Source: Camillea tinctor
Lineage: Eukaryota > Ascomycota > Sordariomycetes > Xylariales > Xylariaceae
Length of the DNA: 64,000 bases
Direction of reading: 5' to 3'
NCBI GenBank assembly: GCA_022578605.1
Contig: MU394074.1
Span: forward strand, 372,001 to 436,000
Shown here: in pieces, positions 23,165 to 35,628 of the stretch
Position numbering within the stretch: the stretch's first letter is position 1
Layout: the number at the start of each line of letters is the position of its first letter
The notes under the pieces: generated by a model
Database searches by the model: none
Told to the model about the DNA's origin: nothing
Seen by the model: the letters and a program-made list of their open reading frames with translations, nothing else
Made by a program: the position numbers and the translations under genes

Positions 23165-26100
23165 GATTTCCAGGTATTCCTAGAGCAAAATATTCTTTTA
23201 CGGCGGGTCGTCAATAGCTACTCATGTCAGTGCAAAGCCGAGGATGATCTCTGACAATATCGATCGGATTACATATAAACTTTTCCTCGTATAATTAGGA
23301 GGGATGAGAAAGAAAAATATTGTGAGCCTACTAACATTTCTGGATTAACCTGAGAGCGACGGTAAAACTAATAATCGCTATGACGCGTATCAATCAATTA
23401 TATTTACAGGTAGTTCTTCTAAATGCTCATATCTGACTGGTATAATTCGAGATTATCCCAATTCAGCCTATGGAAAGGCCACTCCAGACCTAGGGCACTA
23501 ATGATAATGTATATAGCCTCTATTTAAGCGGTGACTATATGGGCACGAAGAGAGGGGAACTTAATGTGAATGACGGGAAGCAAGACTTGTAGCTTACTGA
23601 ATTAATCGGTTCTGAGCATCTGGTAATCCCGATTAGTAAGAGGTTGAGAATCTGCTTAATCGGAGCCGTCTCGCTCAAGAATTTATCAACTTAAACTGAA
23701 GTTATAGTGCCAATAGTCAGATGACGACTCAATACGTGCCCATGGTTGACAATGGTATGGATCCGCTGAGGAGTATAGTCCGATGGTTCGTATCTCAACG
23801 AATCTATTTGAATACCAAGACGAAATCGGGCTTGATATTCATTTTCTTCTGTTCCCACTGTGTGCATGACGACAACCTCCAGACGAGTTCTAGTTTTCAC
23901 GGACTGATATGGGATTGAGCCCCATTTAAATAGGTCCAAACGTTCTATAACATGTCTTGACCTAAACGCGGCGCTATGTTCCTTAATCGATCAAGGCGAT
24001 CTTGGTATACATTCTACTTGGGCCATCATAAAAGTGGGAGAACACGCGTTTACCCATAATGAGCGAGCTGATGGAGCTAGCTACTCTTCGGAACAAGTGG
24101 AATCACACCTAGCCGTTTTCCAAGAAAGCCTTGCTTACGTGCATAAGACAACCTATGGAACGTATGGGTAGCACAGCATATAGACAATTCCAGGTGCAGG
24201 GGCCGTCAACAACGCTGACTGGTCCCACGAAGTATCTCGTATCCTGGACGTGCTCATCCTCCCACTAACCTCCAATAACGAAGTACAATCGGCGACCGAA
24301 CTATCACTAAAGCTCCGATCAGAGTCGCTAGGTGTGTGTATCGCGTTTTGTTCTCGTGGGGGCTTCCAAGATGACAGTAAAGATGGTACTTATGTAGTCA
24401 TCACATTACCACACTCTACGGAATCGAGACCAGGGCAGCGGGGGCTTCGGAACCTAACTTCCACCGAGCATATGGCCCACAACCTCAGGCATCCGTATAT
24501 TCTGTTCGTACTAAGTAATAGCGTTTCAGCTTCAGCTGCAAGGGATAGCATAGAATAGATTTCGAAATCTGTGTTGTATAATTGTTCAACTATTTTGTGT
24601 AGTATACAAACCATCCCTTTATCGTAGACCGTATAAAGGGAGTTCATGACTACTACAATATTATTTTAATTTTAATGCTCTTGATCATTCATATAATGAT
24701 TTTATAGTATATAGTAGCTTTATAAGAGGCTTAAAGCCCCGCCTTGAGTTAAAATCAACATCTAAGGACCCATTGAGCGTGTAATACTATGTAATTATAG
24801 GTCGACGGGATGGCCAGGTCCCCAAGAGCTAAATATATAACATGCACTACTGTAAGAGTCACATATTAGCGTAAAACTGCTGTATCAAGATATTCCCCTA
24901 AGCTAGGGAATCTCATCCTCCAACTTACAACGTGTAACGAATCGGCTGGATTCCGGCTCATACTAAGATTACGGTGGCGCCTCACAAGGACTTATATGTG
25001 GTTAAATACTCGGGGTTATTTTCGTGATAAGCTTAAGAACTTGAGCTAGGCAGACAAATATAAAGGAAAATCATCGTCCGTAGCAGATGCCGGGCAAATC
25101 CAGAAACTTAATTCTAACTAGTTATGTCGCGACTCTCTCCTAGCCAAGGCCGTACTTATATTCCCACTGCCGTTTTAATATCCATCTTCGTATTTACCTC
25201 TCAGAACCACAACATCAGCTAGTATAAGATGTTAGCCTAGTTTTAATAGAGCTGCCTACCACTATTCATGGCATGCAGCAGAAGGGTGTATGTTCCACAT
25301 AATTTGGGCAATGGAACGTGGGTAGATCACCCCTACTTTAGACACAGCCTTCAGCCATTAATATAGTCCCTTTTGAAAGCCGATTTCCTATATCGGCGGA
25401 TGATACGGATGACTTGCAGTCAGGCACATGCAAGCAATCTAGCCTTACTCCATTATAATTATGAAGGCATAGCAGGCGAGTTTCTTACCTGACAGGTGCA
25501 TACCTCGCTATTCTATTATTGGTGCGTGTTGAATTAACCTGGCTGTGTCCCATACGGTTGGGACGGAGAGCTGAATATTATGAATAAATCCATGTCGATA
25601 ATGAAAGCGGCGCAAGGTTTATCATCTGCTTCTCCAGATGACCTTACCATCCACAACTTGATATTCTACCATGTTACACGTTTTAGTAAGACCTACAATA
25701 TGAACGGACTGCAGTAGCAAAGTTGTAATCTCGTAACTAGATTCATAGTTACACTAATGTAGTGCTCTCTCTACAGTCCAAGCCTCCCTCGTCATCATGA
25801 ATTATCTGATGTCAAGCAGTTTTATATTACAGTATCTACCAAGAACGTATATGTGCTCGGAGATTGGCTGTCAAATCTGACAGACTTCAGATATAATATG
25901 TTGAAAGCCTAATAGAGTAACGTTGCACATGCTAACCTTAGATGCATATGGTACGTGAGGTCAATCTTCATAACAGCGGGTATGTCGTCACACTTCACAT
26001 ACCTGAGTTCAGCTTTCTCAAGGAGCTCTCCGATAACATGTCGACAATGCGACCTGCGGGTCTAGCTAGAGCTCCGAGGCTAAGCAAACTATTCTCCCAT

Positions 26101-26366
26101 CAGTTAGCCTCATGAAGCCACTCGTGACCAGATATGGGACGACACATTTCCACATTCAAGTACTGTCAGACGGCCTGGGCCATGGATTTCTGTTATTCGT
26201 TTCATCAAGTGATCCCTCTCTCGTATTCATCCACACCCACAAAGATATCAAGAGTCATGTCGACGCCAGGAACAAGGATCGAAAACGGTCTGAAGTCATT
26301 ACCGTGACTCCGACGGGATCAGCACATCCCCCATCACGAACCAGATGACACACGCCGTACAGTTAC
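23165..26366. other. Gene-poor stretch with a possible relic near 24.1-24.6 kb
   Basis: 3.2 kb with no assignable gene. Between about 24,060 and 24,560 plus, two frames read like coding sequence (DGASYSSEQVESHLAVFQES, then NNADWSHEVSRILDVLILPL) but in different registers with stops between. I do not recognise the family. The remainder is AT-rich with short unsupported frames, including 26112-26348. Confidence 0.35.
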
Positions 26367-26439
26367 TTGGGTTAAGCGTCATTCAATGCCGAGCCCATTC
26401 AGTTGGGTTAAGCTACCATTCAATGCGAAGCCCATTCAA
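26367..26439 (+). repeat. Tandem direct repeat in the laccase promoter
   Basis: Two adjacent copies of a 36-37 bp unit (26367-26402 and 26403-26439), each beginning TTGGGTTAAGC and ending GCCCATTCA, with a few differences. It lies about 150-220 bp upstream of the laccase ATG, so it may be a duplicated regulator-binding segment. Confidence 0.75.
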
Positions 26440-26457
26440 TGTGCCCCTCCCTCAAAT

Positions 26458-26466
26458 ACTATATAA
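26458..26466 (+). promoter_or_regulatory. TATA box of the laccase gene
   Basis: ACTATATAA lies about 125 bp upstream of the laccase ATG and just downstream of the tandem repeat. A pyrimidine-rich leader follows. Position and sequence fit a fungal TATA element. Confidence 0.6.
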
Positions 26467-26586
26467 GTCCTATGGTCCAGATGAGAAAGATCAAGTCAGA
26501 AACATCTCTATCTCTATCCTCAGCACAGTCTAAGAATTTCCTCCTATATTCACTTATCCTCATTGCTTTCCTCCCTTATCAGCATC

Positions 26587-28729
26587 ATGGGCTATTACAA
26601 CCTTCTTTTCAAGGTTGTAACAGGCCTCCTGCTAATTAACCTCGCGACCTCGACGCCAACCTTCAATTACTTGGCTAATAGGCAGTCTAATTCAAGCTGC
26701 AACACTCCAGAGAACAGATCTTGCTGGTCAGACGGATTTGACATCAACACAGACTACGATACAAACATTCCTGTAGGAGTCACCCGAGAGGTATGTCATC
26801 TATAGCTTCAGTCTCTATCAGGTTACTGTTTAGTCAACTTAGCTAATACCCAATCAACTACTTAGTATGATTTGGTTATCACGAATGTAACCTCCTTTGC
26901 ACCGGATGGCTATGCAAAGGGAGCTATGCTAGTCAATGGTAAGTCCGTTGCCTGCTAATGTAATTGAATAAGTACTAATAGCTTGTAGGGACATTTCCAG
27001 GACCTACAATCATTGGCAGTAAGTTAACTCGTTATTGGAACGGATCTCTTGAAGATAAATACTAATATTCTCAAGACTGGGGTGACACATTCAAGATCAC
27101 TGTGCACAACCAACTCAGTGACAACGGCACTTCGATCCATTGGCATGGCATTAGACAATTGAACACTAGCACTCAGGATGGTTCAAATGGTGTAACTGAG
27201 TGTCCAATCCCTGGTGATGGTGGCTCTAAGACTTACACCTTTCGTGCAACCCAATATGGAACTTCCTGGTAAAGACACATCAAACGCGTTACGCTTGAGA
27301 ATACTCATTCTAATCAGATATAATAGGTATCACTCGCACTTCTCTGCCCAGTACGGGGAGGGTGTGCTTGGTGCTATCCAGATCAATGGTCCTGCGTCGG
27401 CTAACTACGATATTGACCTAGGCCCTTACGTGATTACTGACTGGTACCGTCGTCCGGCATTCGAGCTTGAGAGGGCATCCGAATTGGCTACTAGCCAACG
27501 GCCTCCTGTGAGCTCCAATATCCTATTCAATGGATCTAATATCAATCCCGACACGACCATTACTGGTGGGCAGTATAACAGGGTTACCCTTACGCCCGGG
27601 AAGAAGCACCGGTTGAGAATCATCAACACCTCTGTCGAGAACCACTTCACTGTCTCACTCGTTGGCCACAACTTCACTGTCATTTCAACTGACTTCGTAC
27701 CCGTGACACCTATAGTTATGCCATCACTATTTGTTGCGATCGGTCAACGTTACGACGTTATCATCGACGCGGCTCAGGCAGTTGATAACTACTGGTTCAA
27801 TGCAACGGTCCAGACGGGACTCTGTGGTGCAACAACAAACATCGCTCCCGCCTCAATCTTCTCCTACGATGGCGCTTCTACTACATCCCTGCCAACAGAT
27901 GTTGGAGTACCCCTGGATACAGTTGCTTGTGTTGATAATACTGGTTTCACTCCAGTCTTGGCCCGTTCGTGCCCATCCGACCAATTCAACGGTGATAACA
28001 TCTTGGATATTACTTTGGCTACACCTACTATTGGCAATGTGTCGGTATTCAGATGGCAAGTGAACTCACAGGACATTGATATTATGTGGGACAAGCCGAC
28101 GCTGCAATACGTACAAGAAGGAAACACCTCTTATCCCGCAGCCGCTAACGTCATCGCCGTCGATGAAGCCAATATAGTGAGTGAACCCAATTGCACAAGA
28201 TCCCATGACTATCCCTCCCTCAACTTTGACATCACTAACCTGAGTTTCTCCTATAGTGGACTTTTTGGGTTGTTCAAAATGAGAATAATGTTCCACGTGA
28301 GTATTTAGCCCCTGAAGCACAAAACTATTTCGTTGCTTACGCTTGCTAGACCCCATCCACCTTCACGGGCACGACTTCCTCGTCCTAGGAACCAGCGACA
28401 CCACCACGGCATCTTCCGGTGATCTTGTGGTCTTCAACGCAACCACAGACGTGGGGTCACTCAACTTTGACAACCCGACCCGCCGCGACGTTGCCATGCT
28501 CCCTAGTAATGGATGGCTCGTCCTCGCGTGGGTTACGGATAATCCGGGAGCGTGGCTCATGCACTGTCACATCGCTTGGCATGTCAGTCAAGGACTCAGC
28601 GTCCAGTTCCTTGAGCGACGCAACGAGATCCCCGATGTCATGGACTTGAGTGTCCTTGAGCCGGACTGTAACGAGTGGTCGCAGTGGTTCCCAAATAACC
28701 CTTACATGCAGACAGACTCTGGGTTGTAA
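26587..28729 (+). CDS. Laccase (ascomycete multicopper oxidase)
   Basis: Secreted p-diphenol:O2 oxidoreductase that oxidises phenolics at a type-1 copper and reduces O2 at a trinuclear cluster. Seven exons: 26587-26790, 26866-26938, 26989-27018, 27076-27268, 27327-28176, 28257-28296 and 28350-28729; frames close to 589 residues. The signal peptide is MGYYNLLFKVVTGLLLINLA, with a propeptide-like stretch after it. All four copper signatures are present: L1 HWHG near residue 125 with the ascomycete variant TECPI; L2 WYHSHFSAQYGEGVLG; L3 HPIHLHGHDF near residue 464; L4 HCHIAWHVSQGL near residue 535, with Leu as the axial type-1 neighbour, typical of higher-potential enzymes. The C-terminus ends in DSGL, the ascomycete plug processed in mature asco-laccases. 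Multiple N-glycosylation sequons are visible. It converges with a DOMON-b561 redox gene 540 bp downstream. Roles could be lignin or phenolic oxidation, pigment formation or detoxification. Confidence 0.96.
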
Positions 28730-29271
28730 TCAGTATCTCGGATAGGATGGACAAGCTTGAGAGATCTTCGTACATGAGATTGAGTTAACGTCTGTATTTA
28801 TTGCTGGTTCTGTATTTATCGCTGGTTCCGAGTTTGATCGGGGCATATGTATGTATATGAACTGAATCATAGCACACTGAGAGTAGTGCTTAAATAAAAG
28901 TTATGTTTTTCCCAAAACTTAAAGGCGAGAATATTGCGCTTCAGAGGATGTCATCTCCGTGTCTGATCCTAACCGCGCTTAGTTCCATGTTTATGCGATA
29001 TTTATAAGTCTTCGAAACGGTTAAATCTTGCATCTGCGTAAATTCTTTTTAACCCTAAATTCCACCCTGATAACGACAGGCTATAAATTTAATCGTTCCT
29101 CGGATAGGGGCTCCCCATAGCCAACTCATCGTAGTGTTCTTTCTATGCACTAACAAATACTTAAGTATCGTACTGGACCCAGATGCCCCCTGTAAAATGA
29201 TCGAACGAATGACGCCAAACCCATACACATAAACTCTCTTTTTATTTTCCCAAATGTACTTTCCCATGCCT
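28730..29271. other. Intergenic region between convergent redox genes
   Basis: Holds the 3' flanks of the laccase and DOMON-b561 genes. The only structure is a short direct repeat (CTGTATTTATTGCTGGTT / CTGTATTTATCGCTGGTT, 28791-28826). No gene. Confidence 0.6.
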
Positions 29272-30918
29272 TCAAACATACTCCCGAGCATTTTGCTGGG
29301 CTCCTAAGTCCGCCGGCCTCCCTATATCACGAGACTGCTGATCAGGACCAGCGTACGTAGGGTTAGGGGCTTGGGTTTGTTTCCAAGGCTCCATGTTGTA
29401 GCCGCCTGCAGGGTCTCCCGAACCCTCCTTGCTCTTCTTCCAGTACTTCTGGATGAGGTTCTTGGTTACGATAATGAGGGCGAATCCAGGGAAGATGAAC
29501 AGCACAAGGCCTGCCAAAACATAATTATAGTCCGGAGAAAGGGCAAGAGGAAACCCGCTTTAGGTTGCTGTTAGTTCACTGAATCTCAAAGATACGGCTT
29601 TCAAAGGGTAGACATACATGAACCCGTTAATAACTCCCATCAGGATGATCAAGCGGCCGAGCCAAACATGGACTGGGGCGAGTTTCGTCGTCTGTTGCGT
29701 CTTCTTGAAGGTGCGGTGGTGTAGGAATCCTAGCGTGAACTGAACAAATATGAAGATAAATATCAGTATGCCAATGACTTGGTGGGCTGTGTTGAAGTTT
29801 TTCGTCTGCAAGAGGCGAACGTTAGCTTCTTCCCCTCTAGTAGTTTCCATTTGTCGATCTTCACGACACGCCACCAAACGATATTTAAAGGCAGATAGAA
29901 TCGGGCTGCGCATAATGAACTGACCCTGAGATATGTCCCGCTGATCTTAAACCCCAGACTCGAGCCAATAATCACCAAAACCAGCGCAAGGCCTTGATTC
30001 GCCGCATGCCATCGGACCCAGCCTCCCAGTCGCAGCACCAGTACGCCGAAGGGATAGAGGCCTACGAAGGAGATCACCATGATCACGGCATGGGCTATAG
30101 CTGTTGTGTCCCGCTTGTCTTCCTTCGCAGCTCTCACTACTGCGCCCTGAGACTGAGCCGTGTCTTTAGTCGAGGGCATCACAGGTACACCGCCCGGCCC
30201 TGTAGCGCGCACAAGGTCCATGCTGAACGTTCCGTAGTTCCAGTGTATCTTGACCGACGCCGAGAGACTGTCGCTCCTGAATTGGCCCGTCGGTCCTGCT
30301 GCATACAGCATAGGTGCCTCTCTACTATTCACATCTAGCGTTGTGTTGGTTTTGCTGCCCTTGGTAGACCAGGATCGGCAATGGCTGCAACGCCCGTTGA
30401 AGACATACGTCGTCCCGTTAAGAAGACCCGTACCGGCGAGTGATTTCACACTAATTCCCGAATCAGACGAGACAGGTGTGGGTTCCGTGTGACCATAGCC
30501 GAAACGCGGCGAGAGGGTGACGTTGAGTCCCGAAGATGAAGGATACGCCATCAAGATAAGAGCGCCGGCCATTTGGTTTGAGCCTAGCCCGATGGCGACC
30601 CACGAGGATTGTACAGGCATCATAAGAGAGAATAAAAAGTCTGTTTCGGAGTCATTGGGTATGTTCAGGCCAAATGCCAAGTCCTGTTGCGGCGAGACGA
30701 ATATTGATGCTGCAGTAGTGTTGCTAGATTCATCGTTGGTAGTCTGTGCCTGCGATGAACTTATAAAAGATAGAACTGCACCTAGTTAGCCCACATGATT
30801 TATTGTAAACTCTCTTAATGTAGCCGAACTGTTTAGAATTTTGGAGACTAATGTGTGTGAAAGTTTACCTACCTGTAAATGAAGCCAGAACCAGCTGGCG
30901 AACATTGAAGTTCCACAT
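29272..30918 (-). CDS. DOMON (CDH-cytochrome-like) plus cytochrome b561 membrane protein
   Basis: Predicted transmembrane haem redox protein passing electrons between cytosol and cell surface. Exons: 30918-30873, 30781-29925, 29805-29618 and 29557-29272; frames close to 458 residues. The first exon plus start of exon 2 make a signal peptide (MWNFNVRQLVLASFTGAVLS). Residues about 40-200 form a DOMON/cellobiose-dehydrogenase cytochrome-type domain (SSWVAIGLGSNQMAGALILM, then RFGYGHTEPT), with Met and His available as haem b ligands. Five transmembrane helices follow, with b561-type histidines in IAHAVIMVISF, RWHAANQG, NTAHQVIG and PVHVWLGR. The cytosolic tail is hydrophilic and Pro/Gln-rich. 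Related fungal proteins are annotated as iron-reductase-domain or integral membrane proteins. Juxtaposition with the laccase suggests a common extracellular redox function, but no direct link is shown. Confidence 0.92.
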
Positions 30919-31038
30919 TTTGTATTAAAGACGTAAATTCGTGAGAGGTATTAAGAAAGTCAAGTTGGTGATTAAATTTACCCAAGAAATATACCAAAAG
31001 AATAACAAAGGAAAGCAATGGAATATAGAAGGAAATAG

Positions 31039-31058
31039 GGTTTCTAATGTTAGAAACC
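31039..31058. promoter_or_regulatory. Palindrome upstream of the b561 gene
   Basis: Perfect inverted repeat GGTTTCTAA-TG-TTAGAAACC, centred about 130 bp upstream of the DOMON-b561 start codon. A further half-site, TTAGAAAC, occurs at about 31,183-31,190. It could be a dimeric regulator operator; the binding factor is unknown. Confidence 0.4.
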
Positions 31059-32363
31059 TCAGTGACACCTTGATGATGAAGGCTTAATTAACATATTCTG
31101 TCGTAGGTACTAACGCTGTTTATAAGTTGAATTTTCTAACCCCCAGACCACTTCTCAATTCCTTCCCGCATACATTTCTATTTTAGAAACAGCCTCATTC
31201 TCCAGCGCGCATACATACAGATTGGACCCCAAGGAGAGCTACACGATGCTATAGGCACATATATTCGTCTTAGTTCGGCGGCAACTGAACCAGGAGTGGA
31301 TTCAATCTGGCACTGTCAGCTTGTTGAATACTAATTGGTTGAACCTGGGTGAAGGGGTGTAATATAAAGGCTATGATTGGCTGAACACAGATGTTGCCAA
31401 CCTGCGCAACCGCCGAGCTGCTCCCCTTGCAACCCCAGAGAATCAATAGCCGCCAATGAGCCAAGACCTGCAAGATCTTCAACGAGTAAGTCGGGAAAGA
31501 TGGCATGCAGCGAATTATGCTTAGGAGCTTACGTAGTGGGTTTCCCCCCAGCGTTCACCGATCCCGCATTGCTGTGCTCCGGTATGTGCCTCCAATAGGC
31601 GGTCTTATATTCACAAAGTCGGATTCAATCCCCAACATCGATTGTGTTGTGATTGAGGCTATGACTCGGCTGCTTACTGTTCCGCGGCATGTGTTCTCGA
31701 CTTTGTCCGACAGTGAGTGGCCCTCTAAGGCTGCAATTCCCAGATATATATATATTAGAATTATGTAGTTAGTAGGAAATACTTCTACGAACTGCCAACA
31801 TGATTTATCCACCTGGATGTTTGCGGGTGGGCGAATCGACGCACGAGCCACGGGTAGACGAGTACCGAAGCAGACAGTCCAACCTATTTACCTAACCTAG
31901 CTGAGCCTTTCAATCACAATAAGTCATAGTAACACCGGTTAGAGTCATGGCACTTCCCACGCTGTATAACCCACCGCAATTACAGTCTAGCCTATTAGCA
32001 AGACACTTTATCATGAAGCTTAAAAGAACTTCAATGTCGTATTACATGTTCAGTATTACATGTGCATGGACCTTTCTTATGCTCACGCCACCCCGAGTGA
32101 CAAGCGAGAGGAAATAACGAGGATTCTAACGGAACAGAAGCATATATATATATTAGGGATTTCCAATCCAGAATACTAATTAAATGACTAATAGGGGAAA
32201 AAAGGCATCTCTGTAGCTGCCATATTAGATGCAGCTTATATATGGTGGGCTCTGCACATGATATATCAAATCGTTGGTGCCAAAATGAGGACTATGAAGT
32301 ATGATCAGATCATGAATATCATTATCGTATCATCGTATCCAACCCATGCCATAGTCTATATAA
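31059..32363. other. Gene-poor stretch
   Basis: About 1.3 kb beyond the b561 promoter. It contains short TA runs (31743-31755, 32142-32153) and unsupported frames around 31,270-31,850. A 78-bp-scale GC-richer patch near 31,620-31,740 reads open on plus but matches nothing I know. Confidence 0.45.
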
Positions 32364-33389
32364 CTAAAATCCGTTGAGTTTATTCTGGGCCGCTATGGCA
32401 TCTCCGATGAGAACCCAGTCAAGCTGGACACTGGTATTAGCACGCTATTCGTTTCCCGTAATTGAGAAGGGTTTATTCCACGAAGAACTGAGGCAACTCA
32501 CCAACACTACATTCGGGGTCCTCCCATAAGTGCTCGAGCAGAGATTAGTCTGAGCCGTGATAGAATCGATCGAGTTAGTATCGCCTGCTTTGATCAAGTC
32601 CGGTATCAAGACATCCGGAAAGATCTCAACGTTTCGGTTGTGGTTCACGAGGTACATGCGACCGTCAGCTGATGCTCCCGCAGGCCTATCGATATTGCAT
32701 TGACTCTCAAGGATATCCTCGGTTGGGTCAAACGGCGTCTCAAAATAGTAGGCGAATTCGTTGAGGATATAAGGCACCTTGGACTGGTCGGAGTTGTAGT
32801 CTACTCTCGTTATTAGCTTCAGTCGCTGGGGTTATAGCAGCATAGACCACACCAGGGATGTGGAACGGTAAAGCTCACCCATAAACACAATAACTCTTTT
32901 ACCCTGAGTGATGAGGTCCCCCAAAGTCGGCCAGGCTTCCAGTGCAAGCTGTGAGCCCGGCGTGAAGACATATTGCTCCAGGCCAGTCGACTTAAAGGCA
33001 TCGCCAAATTTGTTGATATCAATCGCATCGCCGTTCGTGATCAGCAAGGTCAGGACCTCATTCGCATTCGCATCAACCCAGGTTTTGATCCCGCTCAGGT
33101 AATTCTCAAGGGTGCCGGCATCGCGTAAAATACACGACGTGTGGCACATTTGGATAGCTCCGTCTTTGTCATGAGTTTGCGCCTGGAGAAATCGTATACC
33201 CTGATTGAGCTGGTCTGTCACGGACGTGAGTTGATTATCCGATGGCCCGACACCCACGAAAGGAGCGTTATGTGATCCGACGAAGGTTACATCGCTGTAC
33301 GCCCGGTTGCAGAGCTCACTGTGGCCGTTGCAGTCCGCCGCAGTTGCGAGCCCGGTCAGGGTGAGAAGTGGGAGAATGACGCGTCGCAT
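32364..33389 (-). CDS. Secreted PLC-like phosphodiesterase
   Basis: TIM-barrel protein of the phosphatidylinositol-specific phospholipase C-like superfamily, predicted to be extracellular. Exons: 33389-32879, 32800-32502 and 32423-32364; frames close to 289 residues. The signal peptide is MRRVILPLLTLTGLATAADC. The first active-site-type histidine is in TFVGSHNAPFVG, in a row with the family pattern DQLNQGIRFLQAQTH (strand 2) and QMCHTSC, followed by NEVLTLLITNGDAI and the conserved end DWVLIGDAIAAQNKLNG. Fungal members of this group lack the full bacterial PI-PLC catalytic set, so the substrate is unknown. The final exon is just 60 nt; without it the conserved last barrel segment would be lost. 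Confidence 0.88.
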
Positions 33390-35583
33390 CTTGCTAATAG
33401 GAGTAAGATTATCTAGAGACGAAGTCGAAAGGCAATACGTTCATTAAAAGGAGGGTTGCTGGTAAATTAATATAGTTGCCTCTAGATCACAGCGCAAAGC
33501 CCCCGAACACAACACAGGGTGACAAGATTACTCCGTGATTTTATCCCACGACCTATGTACAAAAAGAAACAAAAAACAAAACATGAAGGCTGTTTCTCAG
33601 GCGGTCTACAGGGCGAGCGATACTTAAATATCAAGCGACCGCATAAATGAGGATTAAAGCCAGCCGCGCTGGTCACCGGGAACACTAAGTGATCTGAGAC
33701 ATCCCTGGTTTCCCTCCTATCCCATCATGCGGATCTAGCCATGTGAGCGAATGGGCATCCCGACTGGCGACGGAGATGGCAGGAGACGGAGATGTGACCT
33801 TCTAGATCTGTCTTTAGGTCGCTAAGAAGGATCAGACAGTCAGATTAACAGGTAGTCGGACCGGTGAGGAGAGAGCTTGGCCAGCGAACAAGATTCAGCT
33901 GTTGGCGGCGTGAAGGATGCCCAGAGGAAGATGTAAGTATACCCCGCTATTTGTTTTAAAGGCCATAACCATAACGCATTGGCAGTGGACAAGAAGTCCT
34001 GAATAGGGAGGCAAAATCGAAAGAAAGTGATGACCTCGATGAAAGGGGGGCGTCTGTAAGTGGGTGCAAAGAACAAGACTAGTAAGCACATACCCAATCA
34101 CTTTAAATTACCCCTTGAAAGGTTGTTATAATACATGTTCTAGTATTGAACTAAAATGATATTTGGTAATTATACAGAGAGTTAGTTACCCCGCAATGCC
34201 CCCTTTTTCCTTTTCTTTTCTTCTTTTTTACAATTGAATCCCTAGATACATTATCCGTTACAACTAGGTTAGAGAAATGCCTTTAGCGGCGCTTTGATCT
34301 GAACATTAATATAATATTCCCGATGAATGAGTGAATGCCCCAACTATTCGCGCTTAAATAGCGGGTAATTGATAGTTTAAATCATTAACTCCTCGTTTGA
34401 GAACAGAGTATAATTCACCCAATGTCAGAAATAGAGGCAAAGTTCTTGGATTAAAATGATTATTTAATGATGCTCCATACCACTTATCAATCCTCTCAAC
34501 TATACGCATACATCTTATAACATAAGTTACCATTCTCCCCTGGTTTATCCGAGTCTAGTATTACTCAAAAGTACTACCAACCTTTCTGAGGGTTTCTTAG
34601 AACTGCTGATATATAGCAACACGACCCTACGTGCAGTACTCGGTGGTAACTCAACAGAGGGGAGGGGAGGAAACAAGGTCAAAGTCGTATTTCAAAAAGC
34701 TGGTAATGTCGCATCCCGGAAAAGTGTAACTCTAAAGTGCCAGGGGTATAAATGTTTCGTTGCCATCACCGGCTGGTCTTTTAGCTTTCAACTTTACAGC
34801 TACGCATTTCTATCACTAAAACAAACTAAGGAATTTACCGAGGACTCTTCTTAGAACAGACAAGTTGTATGTTGCAACTGGAGTCCTGCATTGTTTATTC
34901 TGGAGAGGGTGTTTTCTAGTCCAATTAGCATTGCAGAAGACGCAGGCTGTCTGAACATTAAGTCACATTTTTGGCGAACACCACGTGCCGAGAAGCTGGT
35001 CAAGTAACAGGAGATAGATAGAAGCTCAAGCCGGAGCAATGCATCTAATAAGAGCCACTAGATAAACTTTGTGCCTTGCACAACAACAACGTTGTCAAAA
35101 TGCCCTCTCACCTGTGATTATATCACCCTTGTTGTGTGTGTGGTGGCACTCTCCATACATACATGCAGCAGTGTCTAGAATATGACCTGGTCTCCGGAGT
35201 TACCCAGGGAAATAAGGGTCACATGCGGAGTAGCGCACGCTAGACTGGCTGTGCTATCGCGGTGAACTTATGAAAAGGGAAGTATAAGACCGTGATTGCG
35301 GCCCAACTAAACGAAAAAGTTCAAGCATCAAAAGCTTGAATCGAATTAGAAAAGTACTGGGCATATCAAGATAGAGTTATAGTAGTATCTAAAGTTTAAG
35401 TAGATTTGGGGGAACTAATAGTTACATCTACTATAGAGGGGGAAATGAGTGTGTGGGGATCTGGCTTACATCATCTGATACATAGTATACAATGTACTAT
35501 AATGTTGCTAATGATAACAAGACGAGATTGTCTTTATATGGACAGAAAGTAAAAGTCATCAAGACTCATGATGTCACGGACAA
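33390..35583. other. Gene-poor stretch
   Basis: Upstream flank of the PLC-like gene and AT-rich DNA. Frames at 33482-33685, 33840-34101 and 34851-35039 (all minus) have no recognisable content. A pyrimidine tract at 34,201-34,231 is the only simple-sequence feature. Confidence 0.45.
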
Positions 35584-35628
35584 AAGCATATGCTAATTGC
35601 CTTTTGACAATTAGCTCATATATATGGC
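35584..35628 (+). repeat. Dispersed hairpin repeat, copy C
   Basis: Stem GCTAATTG (35592-35599) with CAATTAGC (35608-35615), 8 bp perfect, preceded by AGCATAT and followed by TCATATATATGGCACTG. It shares order and spacing with copies A, B and D. Confidence 0.65.

Noticed and set aside
27120..27210. TECPI instead of TQCPI in laccase L1 as an anomaly
   Set aside because: The Glu variant is usual in ascomycete laccases and does not touch a copper ligand.
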